From assembly GCA_943330925.2 (NCBI GenBank), contig CALQJP020000197.1, positions 1 through 5,069 of the forward strand: DNA of 5,069 bases, given 5' to 3'. This document shows positions 1-5,069 of this stretch, one piece after another. Positions within the stretch are counted from its first letter, which is position 1; each line of letters opens with the position of its first letter. The notes beneath the pieces were generated by a model, which had not been told where the DNA came from, did not search any database, and saw only the letters and a program-made list of their open reading frames with translations. Source of the stretch: Chryseobacterium gleum (lineage in GTDB: Bacteria > Bacteroidota > Bacteroidia > Flavobacteriales_D > Sanyastnellaceae). Made by a program: the position numbers and the translations under genes.

Positions 1-542
1 CCGAAAATTTTTGCAAGCACCTTTATAGAAGTATAGTGCTTGTAGTCACCAAACTTCCAAAGTTCCATCGTATCCAAATGCCCTATCTCCCAAGGCTTCT
101 TGCCTGCTATATCGAGCATAACAGGAAGTTTGATGCGATGAATGAGCATGCGCCTGCACAAATAAGGAAAGTCAAACTCCTTCCCGTTGTGTGCGCACAG
201 CAAACGAAATGGATGATTCGTGCGCGTTTCCAGCAGCTCCGAAAAATCAGCAAGCAACTTGTGTTCATCGTGGCCATAAAACGAGGTTACTCGGAGCACA
301 CGTTCGTTCAAGCGGGTTGAAAAATAACCGACACTGATGCACACAATCTTTCCAAACTCTGCATAAATGCCCGCCTCGCCATAGCTCTCCTCAACGGTCG
401 TTCCGTGCTTTTCACGCGAGTAACGGCTTTTATCCGTCCAAAGCTGCTTCAGTTCATCGTCCATATTTTCGAAACCGCGCTCCTGCGGCACTGTTTCAAT
501 ATCCAAAAACAAAATGTCTTCAAGGCGCAATTGGTCTAGCAT
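1..542 (-). CDS. Predicted 3'-5' exonuclease, PolB exonuclease-domain-like (partial, C-terminus outside window)
   Basis: This reading frame stays open from an ATG at 542-540 to the window start, giving 180 codons and no stop. The protein resembles the family of predicted 3'-5' exonucleases related to the PolB exonuclease domain (DnaQ/RNase H-like fold, Pfam DNA_pol_B_exo2). Visible motifs are Exo I as FLDIETVP (D14, E16), an Exo II-like segment HNGKEFDFPYL (N119, D124), and the family-typical stretch HLDTMELWKFGDYKHYTS (residues 155-172). The Exo III motif with the last metal-binding aspartate should lie beyond the edge, since family members usually have roughly 240-260 residues. Such enzymes would remove nucleotides from DNA or RNA ends with two metal ions; the substrate is unknown. 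The frame is also open upstream of this ATG, but the Exo I motif begins about 12 residues after it and the preceding gene ends 13 bp away, so this start fits. It is the last visible gene of a three-gene minus-strand operon. Confidence 0.87.
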   Translation of the reverse strand, partial: MLDQLRLEDILFLDIETVPQERGFENMDDELKQLWTDKSRYSREKHGTTVEESYGEAGIYAEFGKIVCISVGYFSTRLNERVLRVTSFYGHDEHKLLADFSELLETRTNHPFRLLCAHNGKEFDFPYLCRRMLIHRIKLPVMLDIAGKKPWEIGHLDTMELWKFGDYKHYTSIKVLAKIF

Positions 543-555
543 GCTGTACGAATTT

Positions 556-942
556 TTAGGTGAGTAATATGCCGGGCGAATCAAATACAGGCAAATCCTG
601 CAAGTCTTCGTCATACATCCCCGGCTTGTAAACAAATTTCTTGTCGAATATTCGATTACCGATGTAATAGCTAACCCAGTATCGATGGCTCAGGTTCAAC
701 GACTCAGGCATAAGAAGCTCAAACTGCTTCACGCTCTCGGCAGGTATATCGTTCAGTAAAAACCGCAACGTTGCGGTTTGCTTATCCTTGCCCTCCAACT
801 TGCCCTCTCCCGAGGCATTCACAATCACTGTTTCCAATGGTTCTTTGCGGTTATTGATCACATGCACGGACCAATGGTCACGGTTGGGCAAAAAAGCGAT
901 GTATACACCGCTCACTTCTTCTATTTCCAGGTCTTTCTTCAT
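556..942 (-). CDS. Conserved hypothetical protein, 128 aa, function unknown
   Basis: This small cytosolic-looking protein has no signal peptide or membrane segment. It begins MKKDLEIEEVSGVYIAFLP and alternates short hydrophobic stretches with polar turns, which suggests a mostly beta fold. Notable residues are W24, the glycine/lysine-rich turn GEGKLEGKDK (residues 45-54) and a YWVSYYIGNRIFDKKFVY segment (88-105). From memory, similar proteins of about 130-150 residues are widespread in Bacteroidota. Some carry the database name 'phenylalanyl-tRNA synthetase subunit alpha', which I judge wrong: this protein is far too short and shows no class II synthetase motifs. The gene starts 7 bp after the serine hydrolase stop and ends 13 bp before the exonuclease start, so co-transcription is likely. 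That the gene is real is supported by frame, spacing and protein-like composition. No function can be assigned. Confidence 0.85.
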   Translation of the reverse strand: MKKDLEIEEVSGVYIAFLPNRDHWSVHVINNRKEPLETVIVNASGEGKLEGKDKQTATLRFLLNDIPAESVKQFELLMPESLNLSHRYWVSYYIGNRIFDKKFVYKPGMYDEDLQDLPVFDSPGILLT

Positions 943-949
943 ATGTAGT

Positions 950-2116
950 CTATGCGTTCACCGACGACAATCGAATCGTCGTTTCAATGTATCGAAATAA
1001 ATCTGTTGGCATGTGTTCTATGCGCTCCTTGCTTTGGCGGTGTCCCAATCGAACCATTACAAGGTCGAGGTCGGGTATTCCCACCACATACTGACCCCGC
1101 AACCCACGGCATGCAAAAAACGGGTGTCCTTCGTGCTCTCCAATCCACCACTGCCATCCATACCAGTTGCAAGGCTCCGCATCTTCATCGGGCACACCAT
1201 GCGACCGAAGCGATTGGCGAACCCACTCAGGCGAAATCACCGTGTCTCCATTCATGATTCCGTCGTGCATAAACAAGAGCCCCAACCGCGCAAAATCGCG
1301 GGCGGTTGCATAAAATCCGCTGAACGTCTTCTCAATACCCTCAGCATGATCGAGGTTCCAGAACGCGTCTTGCTCAGCACCTATCGCGCCCCACAGCCGC
1401 GAAGAACAATAATCTGAAACACTCATCCCGGTGGCCTTTTTCAAGATCATTCCAAGCAAAACCGTATTGCCTCCCTCATACGCCCAAAACGTTCCGGGTT
1501 TTTTCTGCACATGATAATCCAGTGTGGCAGCAGTTAAATTCTTGCCGTAGTACGATTTAGCCATGTAGCCGAGCGGGCTGCTGTAACTCTCTCCAAAGGG
1601 TATTCCGCTGGTCATTTCAAGCAAATGGCGAATCGTTAGCAGCGTATCCATGCCCGAGTTGTAATGGTCCAAATACTCTCCAACGCGATCATCAATGCTC
1701 TCAATAAAACCTTCTTCCACTGCCTTACCAATCAATACAGAGGTAATGCTTTTGGCCATAGAGAATGAATTACTGAGCGTGCTTGCATCGCCTTCATTAT
1801 ACCCTTCGTAAATCAACGAATCATGTCGGTAAACCAACCAAGCCGTTGTGCCCATCGAGTCGCTCCAGGCCTTTTCATCGGGTAGTAAATCCATCGTGTT
1901 ATAAGATGCCGATAACAAAGTTGGCCGAGGCGATTCTGCCTTCACTTTTCGAACATCGAAATAGGGCCTGTCGTCGATATCCGGATTTTTCTTACCTATC
2001 AAATACGTTTTTCGAATTCCATACAGCACATGCTCGTTATCGGTGGCCCATAGCCCGATACAGGCCAATAAAATGAGTGCAACCACACCAACGATTACTC
2101 TTTTGAAAACTCTCAT
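950..2116 (-). CDS. Serine hydrolase, beta-lactamase/6-aminohexanoate-dimer hydrolase-like, membrane-anchored or lipoprotein
   Basis: This 388-residue protein belongs to the beta-lactamase-fold serine hydrolases (Pfam Beta-lactamase, PF00144), with most resemblance to the NylB/esterase branch. The nucleophile motif is SMAK (S119, K122) in the context LSNSFSMAKSITSVLIGKAV. The second motif is at WAYEGGN, with Y213 as the likely catalytic tyrosine. The C-terminal motif region is WYGWQWW (318-324) followed by ACRGLRGQYV (335-344), a pattern seen in 6-aminohexanoate-dimer-hydrolase-like proteins in place of the KTG of true beta-lactamases. Residues 7-23 form a hydrophobic N-terminal segment after basic residues. 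Within it LLAC (16-19) could be a lipobox, but the hydrophobic run continues past Cys19, so an uncleaved membrane anchor is equally possible. Catalysis should take place outside the cytoplasm, and the substrate (ester, amide or peptide) cannot be told. It is the first gene of the minus-strand operon and is divergent from the FKBP gene. Confidence 0.93.
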   Translation of the reverse strand: MRVFKRVIVGVVALILLACIGLWATDNEHVLYGIRKTYLIGKKNPDIDDRPYFDVRKVKAESPRPTLLSASYNTMDLLPDEKAWSDSMGTTAWLVYRHDSLIYEGYNEGDASTLSNSFSMAKSITSVLIGKAVEEGFIESIDDRVGEYLDHYNSGMDTLLTIRHLLEMTSGIPFGESYSSPLGYMAKSYYGKNLTAATLDYHVQKKPGTFWAYEGGNTVLLGMILKKATGMSVSDYCSSRLWGAIGAEQDAFWNLDHAEGIEKTFSGFYATARDFARLGLLFMHDGIMNGDTVISPEWVRQSLRSHGVPDEDAEPCNWYGWQWWIGEHEGHPFFACRGLRGQYVVGIPDLDLVMVRLGHRQSKERIEHMPTDLFRYIETTIRLSSVNA

Positions 2117-2160
2117 GTGCCTTATTTTTTCGCAAGGTAATGACGCGCTGAAATCACCTG

Positions 2161-2181
2161 TATTCCACTATGGAATATTCC
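2161..2181. promoter_or_regulatory. Inverted-repeat operator candidate in the divergent intergenic region
   Basis: TATTCCA (2161-2167) and TGGAATA (2171-2177) form a perfect 7-bp inverted repeat around the spacer CTA. The right arm continues into ATTCC, so GGAATATTCC (2172-2181) is a second, perfect 10-bp palindrome. Three half-sites therefore sit in 21 bp. The element lies 44 bp upstream of the serine hydrolase start and 47 bp upstream of the FKBP start, so a bound protein could influence both directions. Just downstream is TATAAAATTTG (2185-2195), which is one mismatch from the Bacteroidota -7 consensus TAnnTTTG if read as AAAATTTG. I see no good -33 TTTG at the expected spacing. The symmetry is seen directly; the regulatory role is inferred, and a short RNA hairpin is the alternative. 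Confidence 0.35.
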
Positions 2182-2228
2182 TCCTATAAAATTTGGTTCA
2201 TCCACTAAAAAAGCGGCAACTTGCAGCC

Positions 2229-2675
2229 ATGAAAATTGCCCCTGGAAAAGAAGTCGCTGTTCACTACACGCTGTTTGTTGTTGGCGACGAAAAAGAACTT
2301 ATAGAAGAAACCCGTCAAGACGACCCCATGCGTTTTGTCTTCGGTCAAGACAGCATGTTGCCCAAGTTTGAAGAGGCACTCTCCGGACTTTCTGCCGGCG
2401 ATGCATTCACCATCTCTATCGCATGCGCAGACGCCTATGGAGAAGAACAGGAAGGTCTGTTCATTGAATACCCGAAAAGCATGTTTCTGGAAGATGGTGA
2501 GCTCGATGAGGAGATATTCCAGGAAGGAGAGATTATTCCGCTTGAAAGCCCGGAGGGCGATATCATTGAAGGTGTTGTTTGCGAAGTGAAACTCAACTCC
2601 ATCGTGCTCGACTTCAACCATCCGCTGGCCGGTGAAGACCTGCTCTTCGAAGGCTCTGTAGTATCGGTGGAATGA
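2229..2675 (+). CDS. FKBP-type peptidyl-prolyl cis-trans isomerase, SlyD-like
   Basis: This 148-residue, strongly acidic protein is of the SlyD-like FKBP type, which catalyses cis-trans isomerisation of prolyl bonds and acts as a folding helper, normally in the cytoplasm. The N-terminal FKBP part is KIAPGKEVAVHYTLF, then FVFGQDSMLPKFEEALSGLSAGD (residues 36-58), then DAYGEEQEG (68-76). An IF-type chaperone insert follows (about 72-125), and the chain returns to the FKBP part at DFNHPLAGEDLLFEGSV (128-144), a hallmark of SlyD proteins. It ends right after this strand, without the His/Cys-rich metal-binding tail of E. coli SlyD. I start it at the ATG at 2229 because homology begins there; an in-frame TTG at 2193 would add 12 residues with no family resemblance. 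No signal peptide is visible. ftsX follows after 74 bp on the same strand. Confidence 0.92.
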   Translation: MKIAPGKEVAVHYTLFVVGDEKELIEETRQDDPMRFVFGQDSMLPKFEEALSGLSAGDAFTISIACADAYGEEQEGLFIEYPKSMFLEDGELDEEIFQEGEIIPLESPEGDIIEGVVCEVKLNSIVLDFNHPLAGEDLLFEGSVVSVE

Positions 2676-2749
2676 TTCCATAGCGCGTTGTTCACAAGAA
2701 AACGTTTGAATCACTATTCATTGGGTTTTGGTGTTTTATTTCGTTCCAA

Positions 2750-3622
2750 ATGAAAAGGTCGCCGTTTAAAACCTCCGCCAATACCATCTCTTCCATATCG
2801 ACTATTATCGGTATCACGCTGGTGCTCGTTCTTGTGGGTGTATTACTAATGGTTTCTTTACTGGGAAGCGCCGTAACCGGCCACTACAGGGGCCAGGTAG
2901 TTGTGCAGCTCATGATTGCCGACGACGTGGAAGAGCAAGATGTGCAGTTGCTTAAGAAGCATATCGAAGGCGAGCCCTACACTGCCGAAGCCTCCTATCT
3001 TTCGAAAGAAGAAGCCGCCGCAATGATGAAGGAAGAGCTCGGCGAAGAGTTCGTCGACTTCCTTGGCTACAACCCCTTACCGGCTTCTATCGATATTCAC
3101 GTCAAACCTGAATTCAGCGAAGAAGAAAAGCTCGCAAGCATCGTGCGAGAGCTCGAGAAAAACACTGCCGTCAACGAGGTTGTGTTCCAGCATGACCTGC
3201 TGCGCCAGATGAACGCTAACCTCAGTAAATGGAGCCTGGCCATCTCACTCATTGGTGTGGTGTTGCTTATCATCGCCATTGTGCTCATCGTGAATACCAT
3301 TCAGCTGGCTATCTTCTCGCAACGCTTTCTCATCAAAAGCATGCAACTCGTTGGTGCCACACATTGGTTTATTCAAAAGCCCTTTTTACGCCGTGGATTG
3401 TGGTTCGGGTTTTTGGCGTCCATGTTTGCGCTGGCCACCTTGTTCATGCTCCTATATGCGTTTCGTGCCGACCTGCAAGACCTGATAAACATTCTTCAGG
3501 AAAAACAACGCCTACTCGTGTTGATTGGAGGCGTATTGCTCATCGGGCTTTTCCTAAGCAGCGTTGCCACGGTTTATGCCGTAAACCGCTTCATTCGAAC
3601 CGATGCAGCCAAACTGTATTAA
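2750..3622 (+). CDS. ftsX: Cell division protein FtsX (ABC-transporter-like permease)
   Basis: FtsX is the membrane partner of the ATPase FtsE. In the inner membrane at the division site the FtsEX complex transmits ATP hydrolysis to peptidoglycan hydrolases or their activators. The 290-residue protein has the expected four-helix layout: TM1 about 18-40, a large extracytoplasmic domain about 41-160, then TM2 161-184, TM3 216-237 and TM4 254-275. Family marks include NPLPASIDIHV (108-118) in the external domain. The cytoplasmic loop after TM2, NTIQLAIFSQRFLIKSMQLV followed by GATHWFI (182-208), is the segment expected to couple to FtsE. The C-terminus ends in NRFIRTDAAKLY, and the length matches the family. 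ftsE is not in the window; from memory, ftsE and ftsX are often apart in Bacteroidota. The gene lies 74 bp after the FKBP gene and 37 bp before hemH. I see no clear promoter in the 74-bp gap, so read-through from upstream is possible. Confidence 0.94.
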   Translation: MKRSPFKTSANTISSISTIIGITLVLVLVGVLLMVSLLGSAVTGHYRGQVVVQLMIADDVEEQDVQLLKKHIEGEPYTAEASYLSKEEAAAMMKEELGEEFVDFLGYNPLPASIDIHVKPEFSEEEKLASIVRELEKNTAVNEVVFQHDLLRQMNANLSKWSLAISLIGVVLLIIAIVLIVNTIQLAIFSQRFLIKSMQLVGATHWFIQKPFLRRGLWFGFLASMFALATLFMLLYAFRADLQDLINILQEKQRLLVLIGGVLLIGLFLSSVATVYAVNRFIRTDAAKLY

Positions 3623-3625
3623 ACC

Positions 3626-3645
3626 CGAACGATTTCGATTGTTCG
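3626..3645 (+). other. Hairpin with UUCG loop between ftsX and hemH
   Basis: In RNA, CGAACGAU (3626-3633) pairs with AUUGUUCG (3638-3645) to give an 8-bp stem with one G-U wobble, closed by a UUCG tetraloop (3634-3637). It starts 3 bp after the ftsX stop codon and ends 14 bp before the hemH start. The sequence after it, CTTGTTATTG, is only modestly U-rich, so a strong intrinsic terminator is doubtful. It may act as a weak terminator, an mRNA 3'-end stabiliser for ftsX, or a modulator of hemH translation. The loop-closing pair is U-A rather than the extra-stable C-G. The pairing is seen directly; the role is inferred. Confidence 0.4.
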
Positions 3646-3659
3646 CTTGTTATTGAACC

Positions 3660-4688
3660 ATGCCAGCCCCAAAGAAAACCGCTATACTCCTGGTCAACCT
3701 CGGTTCACCTGATAGCCCAAAGCCCTCTGACGTAGCCTCTTATCTAACGGAGTTCCTCAACGACCCGCGCGTCATTGACGTCAATTGGCTTGGTAGAAAA
3801 ATACTGGTCAACGGTATCATAGTCCCATTCCGACATCGCAAAAGCGCTAAGGTTTATAAGGAATTATGGACTCCCGAAGGCTCGCCGCTCATTTACTACG
3901 GGAAACAAGCTCAGCATAAACTGCAGGATCGCTTCAAAAACGACAGCAACGAAACAAAGGTTTTCTTAGCCATGCGCTATAAAAACCCTTCAATCGAGTC
4001 TGCTCTTTCAAGCATTGTAAAATGGAATCCCGATAAAATCATCGTTATTCCATTGTTTCCGCACTACGCATCAGCAAGCACCGGGTCGGTTATCGATAAA
4101 TGCATGCGCATCATGCGCGATCTCTGGGTGTTTCCTGAAATACAGTTCGTGAATCAATTCTGGGATCATCCTCTTTACCTGCAAGCGTTCGCCAATCGAG
4201 CAAAACAATTCGATATCGCCTCGTACGATCATGTCATTTTCAGTTATCACGGGCTTCCGGAAAGACAGGTCGACAAAGTGTACGAAGACCGAGCCTGTAA
4301 AAACCACTCGTGCGAACACGAAATCAACGATGAAAACAAACTGTGCTACAAAGCTACTTGCTACGCTACCAGCCGCGAAATTGCAGCGCGCTGTGGAATT
4401 GACCAGTCGCATTATACCGTTGCCTTTCAATCGCGCTTAGGAGGGGGGTGGATTGAGCCATTCAGCGACAAAGTCATTGAAGAGCTTGCGAAAAAAGGCG
4501 CAAAGAAATTGCTCGTTTTCTCTCCGGCATTTGTAGCCGACTGTTTGGAAACAACCATCGAAATCGGCGAAGAATATCAAGAGCTTTTCGAAGAACACGG
4601 CGGTGAAAAAGTTCAGCTGGTGCCCAGCTTAAATGATGGTGACGACTGGATAGATTTACTTGAAGATATCGTTCGTAAGCGACTATGA
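3660..4688 (+). CDS. hemH: Ferrochelatase (protoporphyrin/coproporphyrin ferrochelatase)
   Basis: HemH inserts Fe2+ into a porphyrin at or near the end of heme synthesis and acts in the cytoplasm or at the membrane face. The 342-residue length is normal for bacterial enzymes. The N-terminus AILLVNLGSPDSP (8-20) is the family's first block. The signature FSYHGLPERQV (194-204) holds the catalytic His197, and SPAFVADCLETTIEIGEEY (288-306) holds the conserved acidic residue Glu297. Other family blocks are PLFPHYASASTGSV (131-144) and FQSRLGGGWIEPF (256-268). Four cysteines, C213, C218, C229 and C234 (C-x4-C-x10-C-x4-C), lie in an internal segment after the active-site His and resemble the internal cluster of [2Fe-2S]-containing bacterial ferrochelatases. 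Whether the physiological substrate is protoporphyrin IX or coproporphyrin III cannot be decided here. The ATG at 3660 places the N-terminal block at the usual distance. The stop codon directly abuts that of the convergent gene downstream. Confidence 0.97.
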   Translation: MPAPKKTAILLVNLGSPDSPKPSDVASYLTEFLNDPRVIDVNWLGRKILVNGIIVPFRHRKSAKVYKELWTPEGSPLIYYGKQAQHKLQDRFKNDSNETKVFLAMRYKNPSIESALSSIVKWNPDKIIVIPLFPHYASASTGSVIDKCMRIMRDLWVFPEIQFVNQFWDHPLYLQAFANRAKQFDIASYDHVIFSYHGLPERQVDKVYEDRACKNHSCEHEINDENKLCYKATCYATSREIAARCGIDQSHYTVAFQSRLGGGWIEPFSDKVIEELAKKGAKKLLVFSPAFVADCLETTIEIGEEYQELFEEHGGEKVQLVPSLNDGDDWIDLLEDIVRKRL

Positions 4689-5069
4689 CTATTTGAACCA
4701 CGAGGCGTACATCACGTAGTTGTTGGCTATGCGTTGCACCTCGCCCTCAAACAACTCTTTGCTCAATTCCTTCACTTTTTTTGCCGGTACGCCCGCATAA
4801 ACACTCCAGCTTTCCACGTGCGTTCCCTCCAATAGCACCGCGCCGGCAGCAATGATGCTGTTGCTTTCAATAACGCAATTGTCCATCACGATGCTGCCCA
4901 TGCCTATCAACACATTGTCGTGCACCGTGCAGCCATGCACGAGTGCATTGTGCCCAATGGAAACATTATTCCCAATGGTAGTGGCTGCCTTTTGATACGT
5001 GCAGTGAATTACTGCGCCGTCTTGCACATTCACTCGGTTGCCCATTACAATGCTATTCACGTCGCCGCG
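4689..5069 (-). CDS. Gamma-carbonic-anhydrase-like hexapeptide-repeat protein (partial, N-terminus outside window)
   Basis: The frame is open to the window end, so 126 residues are visible of a family usually about 170 long; roughly 45 N-terminal residues are missing. The GTG at 5060 is not the start: the residues before it continue the family motif as RGDVNSIVMGNRVNVQDG. The left-handed beta-helix is evident from repeated I-G-x-x-x/V-x-I-G patterns, ending with the typical YAGVPAKKVKEL and a C-terminal helix. Counting from the first visible residue, His22 (in VIH), His40 and His45 (in GHNALVHGC) match the three zinc ligands of gamma carbonic anhydrases. The Arg1/Asp3 and Gln16/Asp17 positions are also kept. 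The protein would be a cytoplasmic trimer that hydrates CO2 to bicarbonate, but many YrdA/PaaY-like members have unproven or other activities. It converges with hemH with no intergenic base. Confidence 0.93.
   Translation of the reverse strand, partial: RGDVNSIVMGNRVNVQDGAVIHCTYQKAATTIGNNVSIGHNALVHGCTVHDNVLIGMGSIVMDNCVIESNSIIAAGAVLLEGTHVESWSVYAGVPAKKVKELSKELFEGEVQRIANNYVMYASWFK

Noticed and set aside
36..320. 94-codon plus-strand open frame
   Set aside because: It lies opposite the exonuclease frame, whose motifs are clear; the plus-strand product has no recognisable features.
556..942. Annotation of the 128-residue protein as phenylalanyl-tRNA synthetase alpha subunit
   Set aside because: It is much too short and lacks class II synthetase motifs; the name seems to be a propagated database error.
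952..1417. Several overlapping plus- and minus-strand open frames within the serine hydrolase gene
   Set aside because: They are other frames of the serine hydrolase gene; their Cys/His/Arg-rich translations look non-coding.
2180..2185. Perfect AGGAGG on the minus strand, like a Shine-Dalgarno site
   Set aside because: No usable minus-strand start follows at the right distance; a nearby GTG runs into a stop after a few codons, and the window's genes do not use such sites.
2193..2228. TTG start extending the FKBP protein by 12 residues
   Set aside because: The extra residues match no part of the family, while the ATG at 2229 begins exactly where FKBP homology starts.
2205..2714. 169-codon minus-strand open frame across the FKBP gene
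   Set aside because: It is antisense to a recognisable SlyD-like protein and its translation resembles no family; it is a by-product of codon bias.
2676..2749. Possible promoter or terminator between the FKBP gene and ftsX
   Set aside because: I could not match a -33/-7 pair with correct spacing, nor a stem followed by a T-run; the stretch is simply AT-rich.
3229..3735. 168-codon plus-strand open frame spanning the ftsX end and hemH start
   Set aside because: It overlaps two confidently identified genes in another frame and has low-complexity, His/Cys-rich content typical of an out-of-frame translation.
5058..5060. GTG as start of the carbonic-anhydrase-like gene
   Set aside because: The upstream in-frame codons encode the conserved R-G-D preceding V-N-S-I, so the reading frame continues past the window edge.

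Overview
The window looks like an ordinary chromosomal segment of a Bacteroidota bacterium, possibly of the Flavobacteriales or a related order. The lineage call rests on protein style: a PolB-exonuclease-like nuclease of the type common in that phylum, a short Bacteroidota-style hypothetical protein, and FtsX and ferrochelatase sequences of the Bacteroidota kind. It also rests on the lack of Shine-Dalgarno sequences before the starts, which is typical there. Coding density is very high, base composition is moderate, and I see no mobile element, RNA gene, CRISPR array or phage gene.

The left part (1-2116) is a minus-strand run of three tightly packed genes, probably one operon. In transcription order they are a membrane-anchored or lipoprotein-type serine hydrolase of the beta-lactamase/6-aminohexanoate-dimer hydrolase fold, a 128-residue protein of unknown function, and a predicted 3'-5' exonuclease cut off by the window start. 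The gaps are only 7 and 13 bp.

A 112-bp divergent intergenic region (2117-2228) separates this operon from a plus-strand series. It contains a perfect inverted repeat (2161-2177) with a third overlapping half-site, the best operator candidate in the window.

The plus-strand series (2229-4688) holds a SlyD-like FKBP peptidyl-prolyl isomerase, the cell-division protein FtsX and ferrochelatase HemH. FtsX and HemH are separated by 37 bp that contain a UUCG-loop hairpin. HemH carries four cysteines in an internal segment that could ligate an iron-sulfur cluster.

At the right edge a minus-strand gamma-carbonic-anhydrase-like protein (N-terminus outside the window) converges on hemH with the two stop codons directly abutting. 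The genes serve unrelated housekeeping tasks (nucleic acid processing, protein folding, division, heme synthesis, CO2/bicarbonate or a related hexapeptide-fold function). I found no convincing undescribed system. The most interesting points are the operator-like repeat, the cysteine cluster in HemH, the unknown 128-residue protein, and ftsX being followed by hemH.
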